In this document: positions 1-10,800 of the stretch, one piece after another
Numbering within the stretch: position 1 is the stretch's first letter
Layout: each line of letters opens with the position of its first letter
From: Stenogyne calaminthoides
Taxonomy: Eukaryota; Streptophyta; Magnoliopsida; Lamiales; Lamiaceae
Direction: 5' to 3'
DNA length: 64,000 bases
Assembly (NCBI GenBank): GCA_037126765.1
Contig: JBBCBC010000016.1
Coordinates: forward strand, 16,542,728-16,606,727
Made by a program: the position numbers and the translations under genes
The notes under the pieces: generated by a model
What the model was told of the DNA's origin: nothing
The model's input: only the letters and a program-made list of their open reading frames with translations
Database searches by the model: none

Positions 1-1
1 T

Positions 2-542
2 CAATCAACCGCATGCAATACTCAGAACAGATGTCTTCTGACTAAGGCTCACTACAAAACACCCTATGAACTGTGGAAGGACAGAAAACCTCGTGTCTCT
101 TACTTCCATGTTTTTGGGTGTAAGTGTTTCATACACAACAATGGGAAGAGTCAGTTGAAGACTTTTGAGGCCAAGTCAGATGAGGGTATATTCTTAGGAT
201 ATTCCTCATCTAGCAAGGCTTTCAGGGTTTACAATGCATTTAACCCTACTTGTGGAAGAAACACCCCATGTAGTCTTTGATGAAGCATCTTCTGAACAAG
301 AGAAATCTGCCTCAGAACAAGATGTACCTGATCAACAAGAACCTGATGTTCAGAAAATGGATCAGCTAACGATCAAGGAAAAAGAATCAGAAACTGTAAC
401 AATATACATTCCAGATCTAGCTGATTCACCAGATCATTCAGATCCTAAGGTACAAAAAACTGTCGGTGAAGAAGTTCGATCTGGTGAGACAAGATCAACT
501 GGACCATCCTGTTCAGGGGGAACATCTGAAGTTCCCATTTAA
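2..542 (+). pseudogene. Copia (Sirevirus, element A) integrase C-terminal part and integrase-RT linker
   Basis: From position 11 the frame reads ACNTQNRCLLTKA, then KTPYELWKDRKP, VFGCKCFIHNNG and GIFLGYS, the conserved C-terminal half of Ty1/Copia integrase. A frameshift near 230 moves the reading to the frame carrying VEETPHVVFDE and an acidic, Ser/Glu/Gln-rich linker, which ends at an in-frame TAA (540-542). The integrase catalytic core lies left of the window. Family knowledge: this domain belongs to the polyprotein that inserts retrotransposon cDNA. The same integrase tail and linker occur in element D on the other strand (63.0-63.9 kb), so A and D belong to one lineage. Not functional as it stands. 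Confidence 0.9.
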
Positions 543-557
543 CATGACATCAAAGAC

Positions 558-1556
558 ATGATGAGTCCAACATCAGCTGAGACTTGTTCTTATCAAGTGG
601 ATCATAACTCTGCACCACTCCCAATCGCTAGTAATGAAATTTTATCAGAAACGGACGATGTTCTCCAAACCGACGCAAATCAGAACAGAAGGACCTGGAT
701 AACCAGTCATCCAACTGATCTGATAATCGGAGACCCATCTGATAAAGTTAAAACTAGACATCAAATTGGTGAAAGTGCCATGTATTGTTGTTATTTGTCT
801 ATAAAGGAACCAACAACAATAGAGGAAGCTCTACAAGACGCAAGCTGGATTCTAGCCATGCAGGAGGAGCTGGAACAGTTCGAGAGAAATCAAGTTTGGG
901 AACTGGTAGACAGACCAAATCATCAAGACGTTATTGGCACAAAGTGGGTTTTCAAGAACAAGAGAGATGAGAAAAATGTCATCACCAGAAATAAGGCAAG
1001 ACTTGTTGCTAAGGGGTATTCACAATCAGAAGGAATTGATTATGATGAGACCTTTGTACCGGTCGCCGCCTAGAAAGCCATTCGCTCATTTTTGGCATAT
1101 GCTTCCCACGAGAGGGTTCATCGTGGTATCGATGGACGTAAAGAGTGCTTTCTTAAACGGGGTACTAGCAGAGGAAGTTTATGTCGAACAACCTCCAGGC
1201 TTTGAAAAGGGCAACCAAGTGTACCGTTTACGAAAAGCTCTTTATGGCCTGAAACAAGCTCCTCGAGCTTGGTATGATACACTCTCTCAGTTCTTGATCG
1301 AAAGTGGGTTCACTAAAGGAACGAAAGGGATGTAACCTTATTCGAATAGAAGATGGAAAAGATATTCGATGGTTCGGATCACGTGGGCGACATCATCTTG
1401 GATCTCCCAACAAAAATCTATGTGAAAGATTCAAAGAACCGATGCAAGGGAAGTTCGAGATGTCCATGATGGGTCGATGAATTACTTTTCGGGTCTCCGG
1501 TGAAGCAAAAGTCGCGAGGGGATATTCATCGCGCAAGCAAAGTACACTAGAATTTA
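558..1556 (+). pseudogene. Copia (Sirevirus, element A) reverse transcriptase, broken
   Basis: Continues the frame of the linker after one stop. It shows WELVDRP, GTKWVFKNKRDE, NKARLVAKGYSQ and YDETFVPVAA. A stop and frameshift near 1070 lead to the frame with MDVKSAFLNG (palm motif A aspartate), EEVYVEQPPGF and KALYGLKQAPRAWYDTL. From about 1336 to 1556 the sequence can be followed only in short pieces; the expected YVDD box is read as HVGD (near 1381-1392), so a catalytic aspartate is lost. In the family this enzyme copies element RNA into cDNA. At least three frame breaks make this copy dead. The patchy damage could be partly sequencing or assembly error. Confidence 0.88.
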
Positions 1557-2377
1557 TTGGCTAAGTTTGGAGTTCAAAATTGTAAGGAAGCCAAAATTCC
1601 TATGATGACTGGATTCAAGATGGATCCAGATGAGGATGGTGAAAAAAAAAAAAATCGAAGGAATATAGGGCTCTCATTAGATCTCTATTATACCGACCGC
1701 CAGAACCAGACTTTATATAACCTTCGCGAAGAGGTGTATGTGCGATTTCGTGCAAATCCAATGATAAGCCACCTAGAAGCGACTAAGTGGATTTTAAGTA
1801 TCTGAAGGGACAAGAACCTTGGTTTATTTTACCCATCAGATGATAATCTAGTGCTTAGTGGGTATTCTGATTCTGATTATGGAGGTTGCAAGATTGACAG
1901 AAAATCCACCTCAGGAACTTGTCAGTTCTTAGGAAGTAAACTGATCTCGTGGTTTTCAAAGAAGCAGACATCAGTTGCAACATCTACTACTGAAGCAGAA
2001 TATATGGCTGCAGGAAGCTGTTGTTCCCAACTGCTTTGGCTTAGTCAGCGCTGAGGGATTATAACATTGAAGCTAAGAATGTACCTATTTTCTGTGACAG
2101 TAATAGTGTTATTGCAATCACTCAGAATCCCGTTCTACATACAAGATGCAAGCATGTGGATGTCAGACACCATTTTATAAGAGATCATGTTGAAAAGAAG
2201 AATATCAGAATGGAAAAGATTCATACTGATATACAGAAAGCTGATATTCTAACCAAGCCACTAGCTGAGATCAGATTCAGAGAATTATGCAATGAGCTAG
2301 GGCTTCTGGATCTTGGAGAAAATGCGCCTAAAATGTTTGATGGAATGATCTCCAGAACCAGCTGGTTAAGAAACTAA
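1557..2377 (+). pseudogene. Copia (Sirevirus, element A) RT connection and RNase H
   Basis: Reads KFGVQNCKEAKIP, then RANPMISHLEATK, SGYSDSDYGGCKIDRKSTSG, LISWFSKKQ, STTEAEYMAA, then after a stop at 2052-2054 FCDSNSVIAITQNPVLHTR, CKHVDVRHHFIRDHV and KADILTKPLAE. These are the RNase H acidic motifs (YSDSD, EAEY, FCDSNS) and the typical end of Copia pol. Broken by frameshifts between 1640 and 1805 and by the stop. Only 28 bp separate the end of pol (2377) from the next LTR. The third ORF seen in Sireviruses D and E and the polypurine tract are missing here, implying a deletion or recombination. Confidence 0.9.
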
Positions 2378-2839
2378 TCGCCTGCTTAAATCAGTTGAAT
2401 TTTTTTGTTGGGATATTTTAGTTTTGATTAATTATGCCAAAACATTATCAACTTCAGGTTTTTTGAAGCTAATTTACGATAACAAGTTGAGGGAAACGGA
2501 AGAACAAGTTGAGGGGGAACTCATGAAATCGCATTTAAGATGATCGAGATCGACGAGGCTGCGAGATTTAGGCCGATCAAGATCAGATGAGAAGGATGAG
2601 TTCCGAAAGTTAACCGACGTCAGTAAACCGACGCAGCGCGGTTTTCGATGCGATTTTTATCAGAGCAAGATCAGAAGAATCGATCATCAGAAAGGAAGCA
2701 TCAGAGCGGTGATCAATCGAGCTGACATCAGAGTAACCGACATCAGAAGAGTTTTCGATGCGCTTTGCTCATGCTTGATCAGATAGAGTTCTGAGACCGA
2801 TCCGATCAGTGAGCGATCGACGATCAAAGCATCAAAATC

Positions 2840-3040
2840 GACCGATGAACAGTAAAATCAGTTCGTGAAATCAGACCGATGAACAGTAAAAATCAGTTCG
2901 GATGAACAGTAATTTCGCAACTGATGAACAGTGATTCGCAGAATCGATGAGCGATGATTTCAAGAATCGATGAACAAGTGATTTCAAAGATCGATGAGAA
3001 TAATTTCAAAGATCGATGAACAAGTGATTTCAAAGACACC
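2840..3040 (+). repeat. Minisatellite inside Sirevirus LTR copy 1
   Basis: About eight degenerate tandem units of roughly 22-28 bp built on GATCGATGAACAAGTGATTT. The same array is at 4591-4797 in the second LTR, with different unit substitutions. Located in U3, upstream of the TATA box. Confidence 0.75.
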
Positions 3041-3234
3041 GTAAATCTACAGATCGATTTGGACCGGATCAAAGCGACCGTAATCAAGCAATGAACAAGA
3101 ATCCGGGCGATTGACGATCCGTTAGACACACAAAAGCAGCTGATCAATAAGAAGATAACAACATATATGGATGTGACATAAAGCTGCAAACAACAGTGCA
3201 AAAGGACAAAGAAAAGCTGGAAGATTATTAGTAT

Positions 3235-3273
3235 GGATTTGAATATTACTCTCCAACGGTAATATTCAAATCC
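3235..3273 (+). promoter_or_regulatory. 39-bp inverted repeat with CTCTCCAACGG-type loop, LTR copy 1
   Basis: Perfect 15-bp arms GGATTTGAATATTAC / GTAATATTCAAATCC around a 9-bp loop TCTCCAACG. The loop and arm junction form TCCAACGGTAA (3252-3262), 10 of 11 positions of the plant MSA consensus YCYAACGGYYA bound by three-repeat MYB factors. It lies 15 bp before the TATA box. The same structure is at 4991-5029. Confidence 0.6.
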
Positions 3274-3277
3274 ACAC

Positions 3278-3285
3278 TATAAATA
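3278..3285 (+). promoter_or_regulatory. TATA box of LTR copy 1
   Basis: TATAAATA in an otherwise typical LTR promoter position, directly after the inverted repeat. Present identically in copy 2 (5034-5041). Confidence 0.6.
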
Positions 3286-3961
3286 CATTGCACTATCTTC
3301 AAAAGAAGATAATGGAGGATCTGCAAAGTGAAATTAAAAGCCAAATATTCAAGCAACTCCATTCAAGAACACAGAGCATTACATATCCAAATTTACCCAA
3401 GAGTGTTCTTCATTGTATCTAAGCAAAAATGCCATATCCTAAGCTTAGAGAGATTTTCCCATCCTTAGCATTGAGGCTAAACAAATGTAAGGGAAAATCT
3501 CACCCTAGTTGGAAACAAAACAAACCTTACCCAAATCAGTTTGATAGGATAAGTTTGTAGGTGAGTGGGAACTCGATAAACATCTAAGCAATCCCGAAGG
3601 GGAGGGTAGCAATCCCGTGAGGGTGATAAGTCCCGATTTGAGTGTGAACTCGGTAAACATCTATCGGCAATCCCGTGAGGGTGATAAGTCCCGTTGGTTA
3701 AGTTGGTTTAGTTGGTGCCCCATGAAGGGAAGAGTGGATGTAGGACGAGTTGTCCGAACCACTATAAAATTGTGTGTTCTTTACTGCTTTATGTTATTAC
3801 TTGCCTTATGCATTCGTTTATAAGCATAACACACATCGTTCTTAAAAGCAAAAATAAAATAAAATTGAATCACTCTGCCCTCACCCCTGTTTTTATATGC
3901 ACCGAACTGAAACGTTTTGCTTCCTTGACGTGTAAAATGGGTTTTCAAAACAGGACCATCA

Positions 3962-4156
3962 ATTCGTATCGAGCGGGTTGTTCAAAAAGGTCACCGCTTT
4001 TTTAATGTGGATTTTCGAATCGATACCATCAATTGGTATCGAGAAAGGAGTTCAAACGTTCACAACTTTTCAAAGTGACCACCTGAACTGATCTTTTAAA
4101 TCAAAAACCCGATCTCTGTAAAAGTGCATATATTTTAATGTTTTGGCGTCATTATC
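3962..4156 (+). mobile_element. 195-bp internal remnant between two LTRs, with degraded primer-binding site
   Basis: Immediately after the LTR end the sequence AATTCGTATCGAGCG resembles the plant initiator-Met tRNA primer-binding site TGGTATCAGAGC with a few errors. A second similar stretch, ATTGGTATCGAGAAAGG, follows about 70 bp later, so the leader start seems locally duplicated. No gag or pol is present. The right end carries the usual pre-LTR sequence. This is the whole interior between two LTRs: a deleted, non-autonomous derivative or a tandem recombinant. Confidence 0.65.
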
Positions 4157-4170
4157 AAAAAGGGGGAAAT
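4157..4170 (+). other. Polypurine tract of element A
   Basis: AAAAAGGGGGAAAT directly abuts the TGTTGGGA start of the downstream LTR. The equivalent AAAAGGGGGAAAT precedes the LTR of E (11044) and, on the minus strand, that of D. Family role: plus-strand DNA primer. Confidence 0.85.
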
Positions 4171-5714
4171 TGTTGGGATATTTTAGTTTTGATTAATTAT
4201 GCCAAAACATTATCAACTTGTGTTTTTTGAAGCTAATTTACAGATAACAAGTTGAGGGGGAACGGAAGAACAAGTTGAGGGGGAACTCATGAAATCGCAT
4301 TTAAGATGATCGAGATCGACGAGGTCGAGACGAGAGGCTGATCAAGATCAGATGAGAAGGATGAGTTCCGAGTTAACCGACGCGTAAACCGACCGCAGCG
4401 CTCGATGCGTTTTTATCAGAGCAAAGATCAGAGTTAACCGATCATCAGTAGCGATTCTTTATGTATTCGACGAGCCGACATCTTGAAGAACCGACATCAG
4501 AAGCAGTTTTCGATGCACTTTGCTCATTTATGCAGGTCAGATAAGAACTGACCGATCAGTGAGTGATCGATCAAAGCACCGTGAATCGGCCGATGAACAA
4601 AAAAATCGAGTTCGCAGGAAATCAGACCGATGAATAAAGAAAAATCGGCCGATGAACAAGAATTTCTGCAAATCGATGAACAGTGATTCGCGAATCGATG
4701 AATGCTGATTTCAAGAATCGATGAATAAAGGATTTCAAAGATCGATGAAACAAGAATTTCAAAGATCGATGAACAAAGGATTTTCAAAGACACCGTAAAT
4801 CTACAGATCGATTTCAAATGGACGGATCGGTGACCCTAATCAAGCAATGAATAAAGATCCCATGAAATCAGATCCGTTTAGACACACAAAAGCAGCTGAT
4901 CAATAAGAAGATAACAACATATATGGATGTGACATAAAGCTGCAAACAACAGTGCAAAAGGACAAAGAAAAGCTGGAAGATTATTAGTATGGATTTGAAT
5001 ATTACTCTCCAACGGTAATATTCAAATCCACACTATAAATACATTGCACTATCTTCAAAAGAAGATAATGGAGGATCTGCAAAGTGAAATTAAAAGCCAA
5101 ATATTCAAGCAACTCCATTCAAGAACACGAGCATTACATATCCAAATTTACCCAAGAGTGTTCTTCATTGTATCTAAGCAAAAATGCCATATCCTAAGCT
5201 TAGAGAGATTTTCCCATCCTTAGCATTGAGGCTAAACAAATGTAAGGGAAAATCTCACCCCTAGTTGAAACAAAACAAACCTTACCCAAATCAGTTTGAT
5301 AGGATAAGTTTGTAGGTGAGTGGGAACTCGATAAACATCTAAGCAATCCCGAAAGGGAGGGTAGGCAATCCCGTGAGGGTGATAAGTCCCGTTTGAGTGT
5401 GAACTCGGTAAACATCTATCGGCAATCCCGTGAGGGTGATAAGTCCCGTTGGTTAAGTTGGTTTAGTTGGTGCCCCATGAAGGGAAGAGTGGATGTAGGA
5501 CGAGTTGTCCGAACCACTATAAAATTGTGTGTTCTTTACTGCTTTATGTTATTACTTGCCTTATGCATTCGTTTATAAGCATAACACACATCGTTCTTAA
5601 AAGCAAAAAAAAATAAAAATTGAATCACTCTGCCCTCACCCCTGTTTTTATATGCACCGAACTGAAACGTTTTGCTTCCGCATGTGCAAATGGGTTTTCA
5701 AAACGGGACCATCA
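4171..5714 (+). mobile_element. Sirevirus LTR, copy 2 (1544 bp)
   Basis: TGTTGGGA...GGGACCATCA, near-identical to 2406-3961 apart from scattered substitutions and short indels concentrated in the GATC-rich U3. Carries its own minisatellite (4591-4797), inverted repeat (4991-5029), MSA-like motif (5008-5018) and TATA box (5034-5041). The right flank AATTTGGTATC matches the first ten bases expected of a primer-binding site, so the next element may begin here, but similarity stops after TATC. Confidence 0.88.
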
Positions 5715-7549
5715 AATTTGGTATCTCAACTGATCAAAAGATCAGTCAAGGAACTGATATGAGAAGGTACTGATCAGATTTAAAGTTTATCAGATTAAAG
5801 GAACTGATCGTTTTAAAGGATTATCTGATTAAATCTGTTCAGTTATACTTTGTAAGTCGATTAAGCTAATATTCAACAAGCAAGATACACAAGTGGTATT
5901 CACAAGATTAAAGCTTAAAATCGCATAAGGATACAGGAATTTTACACAACAATGGAATAATAGAACTTTTCATTGATAAAGACCCGAAGGTCAGGATTAC
6001 ATTACAAGATACAAGTACAAAGGACCCGGAGGTCAGTACATAAGTCATAACCAAAAACCCTAAACCTATAACCCTAAACCCTCATCCTAACCCAAGTAGA
6101 GCAGGGGAGAGAGAGATTTTAAATCTGATGCTCTCATTTTCCCCCACTTAACAAGAGTGAAAGAGGCTTTAAAGAAATCCTAAAGCCGCTAGCTGAAGCT
6201 AAAACCAGTGGAGCGACAGCGGCCTTGATAGGATTTTTAAGCCAGGAGCCCTAAGAAAGAGTCAGTGGGCTCTCCAGCTGTTAAATGGTGAGTTGATATA
6301 CGGACATCAGCTGTTGTCTGATGCAGACCGTACATCAAACTCATGTTCATTTTCAGACCGAGTCTGTTGATGCGGGTTACGTTATAACGATAGACACACA
6401 AGGTGCATACGGTTAGGAGAAGTTTTTTTCGGTTTGCAAAGAAAGTTGGCTGGTGGTAGAGAAGCTTTGGCAACAATCGTATGTGAAATCTTTGATGACG
6501 ACAAAAACAATTGATAAGGGGCATTGACGGGGTTGATTTGAGAAGTCAAATCATTGAAAAAAGGGTAAAGGTGTTTTAGGAAGTTTCAATTAGGAAATAA
6601 GGGTTCACCGGGATACATGATTCTACAAAGAAGATAAGTATGGTGATTGGGTTATGTTGTGTAAAACAATTGGTCCAATTTATAGAGGCCAAGCAAGGGT
6701 GCAAATGCAAATTCGAAGTTCTCAAAACCTTTTAGAGAAATGCACCAAAAGGACGGCGTGTAGGAATCACGCGATCGATAATTGGATAAATTTACTGGCG
6801 GATTGACATATCGAAAAGATTGAGGGCGATAATTACAAGATGTCAAATCACGCCAACTTAGGGAATAGAGACTACTATTCTAGACTAAGTTTCACAGTAA
6901 CACTTATTCCAAGAATTGGATTGACTTGAGAAGAATCGATTAGGTCAACCAAAATCGATACATCTGGTGATCCGGGGATGAGGAAGATCACCGAGCTTAA
7001 AACTCCAACAAATCGATACATCGGTCTATGGAAAAAGCGTAAATATCGGTTGAAGTGGGGAACTTCAACCGATCAAGGAGGATCGGAAAGGAAATCGACG
7101 ATTCAGGAAGATCAGTTGAGCTTGAAACCTCAACAAATCGATGCAAGTGAAGAAGATCGATTAAAAGGATCGGTTGGGAAATTTTAAGGCTTAGGCGTAA
7201 TACTAAGATCAACAAGTGAAATCAACATGGACAAGTGGTATTGACCGATTAATATCACCAACCAGACACGCTTTTTTCTTTTCTCTTGTTCTTTGCTTAT
7301 TTATCGGATCTTATCGATATTATTTGCCTTCTATCGTACCCATTATCCTTGCGGACGTATTCTCTGCGCAAATCATTTAATGCGGGGCGTGGGGAACATG
7401 TATTAACCGCTATTAAACGTGCTTTTTAAATCCAAAAGGTTTTTAGATGCGTGCTTTTTCGACCCCGATCAAAACCGCTTAATCTGGAGCGTTTAATCTT
7501 TTCAAACGGTTGATCTTCTAAATCTTGTCTTCTTTTTCCCTCCTCGTCT
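5715..7549. other. Unassigned sequence between Sirevirus pieces
   Basis: No convincing gene. 5715-5850 is rich in ACTGATCAGATT-type short repeats. 6053-6093 holds AAACCCTAA/CCCTAAACC telo-box-like motifs (two CCCTAAACC units). 6870-7220 is rich in GATCGAT-like words. The open frames here (for example minus 6237-6524 and 6652-6846) have no motif I can name. By position this could be the worn interior of a Sirevirus (its gag and pol are expected before the third ORF at 7843), but I see no supporting motif. Confidence 0.4.
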
Positions 7550-7842
7550 TTATAAAGTTCATCAAAAACCATACCAGAGTTTTCCATTTCACAAACTTGC
7601 GATTTATTCTCTGAAAACTTCAAATTACTTCTCTCAGATTCAAAGTGTTTTTCCTAAGTTTCAAAATCATCTTTCCGAAAAGCAGAATCTGGTAATTTAT
7701 GTTTATTTGATGTATCTTTTTTAAATCCATTGATTTTAAATGTTTTTATCCTGTGTTATGCTTTGTTGTTTCTTGGTTTCCGCATATGTGATGTTCTTTG
7801 TATTAATGCACAATTTTTTAACCGAATCTATCTTATATGTAG
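7550..7842 (+). promoter_or_regulatory. Promoter-like region with possible 5' UTR intron ahead of the element E third ORF
   Basis: TTATAAAG at 7550-7557 is a plausible TATA box. About 140 bp later AATCTG|GTAATTTATG (7693) could be a 5' splice site. A T-rich stretch then leads to ATATGTAG immediately before the ATG at 7843, giving a candidate ~150-bp GT-AG intron. Splicing is inferred from sequence only. Element D also has an AT-rich TATA-like sequence before its third ORF, but no intron-like stretch. Confidence 0.35.
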
Positions 7843-10800
7843 ATGATCACTCACGGTATGGGTAAAATAATGTGCAACTATGCGGAACTGGCAACAAAGA
7901 TTGTGGATGATAAGTTCGTACAGTTCAATATCACTCGGGATCCGAAATCCATGGAGGTCGAGCAAATTCTAAAAAAGTGCCTTGAGAAATTTTATACGCT
8001 TTCATCGCAATCCAAATGATGCAAGATGAAGCACTAGAATTCCTAAGGAATTTAAGAGTGGATACGGATGCTCCAGGAGAAGAACTACTTTCGGCGATCC
8101 ACCGGCTATGAAGAAATCGACCGACGAATAATGATATAACCCGTCTGCTCAAACCCTACAAAAGGGCCGGATCTCGCCTGCTCATTACAGGGAGAACGAA
8201 GATGAGCTGATCAGAAAAGAGCTCTTCAGAGAGGCTGACAAACATCATACTTCAGGTTTTGTCAGGCCAATGCTCAAGAGGAAATACCGATTGTTGTTTG
8301 ACATATTGTCAAAAACAATAATGGGTATTGCATTCAAACCAGGATGCTATTACATCCGGTCTAAACCTGCATAAAGATGGTTGCAATAATTGATGAAGCC
8401 AAGAACATCAATTGGCATGGGTTTCTGAAGGCCATTCTACTCCAAGAACATGATAAATTTGGAGTTGATGAGTGGAGGCGGTATATCGAAGAAAAAAAAG
8501 ATAAGCAATCTCAACAAGGTTGCGGTTATCCCACAGATAAAATGCCAAAGGCCAAATGGGAATGTAATGGATTTGAAGTCCTATAAGGCTTTTCTCACAG
8601 CCACTTCAATCATTTTTGGGCCAACGGACGATGATACGCTACAACCCCCCAAAGTCAAAGAAAGGAAAAAGCAAGAAGGCAACTTCTTCTACAACAGATC
8701 TTGGCGAATCATTTCGAAGTGGTGAAGGCCCCCCAGAAGGCCCACCAGATGCCCCCAAGAAGAAGAAAAGAAAACTGGTGAAGGCCCGGGGAGAAGAGGT
8801 CAAGAAAGCGAAGCAAGCCCCATGACTCGATCTTTAGAAGATGAGTCGATGAAGAAGGAGCGCCCGATCAATCTGTTGCACCACAAAAAATCAGGTGAAG
8901 CATCGACAAAGCTTCTCAAAAAGCTTCGCCAGATCATTCTCGAGGAAAAGCACAAACCGTTCGATCTCCTTCTCCAGCCACACGGTGATTCACCACTCTG
9001 ACTAACGGTACCGAAAGCATGTCTCTCCTATTCTTCCACCTACCCGCGAACTGAACAAAGATCAGTTCGCGAAACGAAGATTACTCGATGTGGAACTGTA
9101 GCACTGCTTTCCACAAAGCAGAACCTCCGCAGGTCGAACCGATCGCCCATCTTCCCTGCTCAAGCACAACGGTAACCTTCCACATCTCATCAAATCGACC
9201 GGGACAGACAATTCTCGAGTCTAGATCAACAAAGATCATAATCGGGAAATTGATCAATGCGAATCTAAAGAGAAATTGATGAGTCAGATCTTAATCGGGT
9301 CGCCCATCCCCGCCATAAGAGAGAAGGCGGAGATCCTCACCGAGAGATCTTGATTAAAAGCTTCTCGATTTTATAATAATTATTGAATGGATGGGCGGAT
9401 GAGTTTGCGAGACTTCGATTTCGACATGAGAAATCTGCTAAAAGTGGGATTACCGGCTAAGCCGATAATCTACTAAATCTGTCAAAGCTCGATCCACGAG
9501 AAGCTAGGGTTGCTTTAACAGATTTAATCGAGATTACGACAAAGCTCTGGGCAGATGCCATCATGAAGGATGCGGGAGCTGCCGATGATAGTGGAGTCGG
9601 TCTTGCAGTTCATGACCAACCTTTGGAGGCACAAACAATTGAATGAGATCAAGTGACACCCAACATTCCAACATCACACGTCACTATTGATCAACTTCGG
9701 AGATCAAATCTTGTCTCAAAGATCTCTGAAAAGAAGAAGTTGAGGATCGATAGGCGATCAAAAGGCGATGCCATCAAAGAAATAACAGATCAAAGGGAAT
9801 TGGCTATTTCGTGATTAGGGGCAATCAAAGATCGGTTCTCCCAAATCAGGTGTCATTGCGTCAATTTGAATCGATAAAGACCGTTGATGCCAAACCGACT
9901 CGGTGGATAAACAACAAGTTTTTTTTTTCGATGCTCACCGACAAGCTAGAATTGATGAAGAGAAACTTGACAAGCCGATTAAAACACTCTCTTGCCATGG
10001 AATCGCCAAGATCGAGCCGATATCGACGATTCAAAATCTAATCTGCCAAACTCAAGGCATATCATTTGGGTGAGATCTCAACAAAGCGATCGCAGATCAA
10101 CTTTGGTTCTCGACCTCCCATTTCACTACTCTTTTTGATCAAACCAAAAAGAGGGAAGGACGAATGAGAAACCAATCGACATAACAAAGAGGACATCACA
10201 AACTCGGACTGAGATAGCCACAAGAAGCACAACCAGCCAGATACTGGCTGAAAAGATGTCCAAAGAGCAGATAAGTGAAGAAGCCCGAAAAAAAAGCCAA
10301 GAAGAAATAAGGGCGAGAAAAAAAAGAGCGAGAAAATCAAGAAGAAATTCAGATTGAGAGCTTAAGAAAGGAAGAAATTTGGAAAATCCGTACGTAACCT
10401 AAGTCGCCAACAAGAGTTGATGAAATCATCCCAAAAAACTGCAAGATGCCAAGAAATTTGAGGAATGGAATAAGATCGGAGTGAATGGCTTCGGATGTTT
10501 TGTTCTCAATCTTGTTCCACAAGAAGAATCTCCTGATGAAGATTTCCTCAACTGGTTAGAAAATAAATACCCGGATTTTTAAAAGTATCCGGAAAAATGA
10601 GGCCAAGCTTATCAATGTAAAAATAACTCGCCAAGAGTATGATCGATGGAATACTCGAAGAAGGCGGATGGCTCATTCGACAGATGGCATTTCAAAGATT
10701 CTATTTTGACATCCTGTAGCAGAACGCATATAAGCGATCCGCACAGATCGATGATGTCAAATGGAAACTTTATCGATTTTCAACGTACCTCAAGATCAAA

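Larger units (their letters stand above)
2406..3961 (+). mobile_element. Sirevirus LTR, copy 1 (1556 bp)
   Basis: Starts TGTTGGGATATTTTAG and ends GGACCATCA, a TG...CA LTR. It is repeated almost completely at 4171-5714. No polypurine tract precedes it; instead pol ends 28 bp upstream. It contains, in order, a GATCGA/GATCAGA-rich U3, a ~25-bp minisatellite, a 39-bp inverted repeat, a TATA box, and a conserved block (about 3560-3790) with two copies of GCAATCCCG...GGG followed by GTCCGAACCACTATAAA. A related block is found in the LTR of element E (12070-12210). Orientation is +. Confidence 0.88.

Noticed and set aside
6053..6093. Interstitial telomere repeat (CCCTAAACC motifs)
   Set aside because: Only two imperfect units with other words between; more like telo-box motifs or chance than telomeric DNA.
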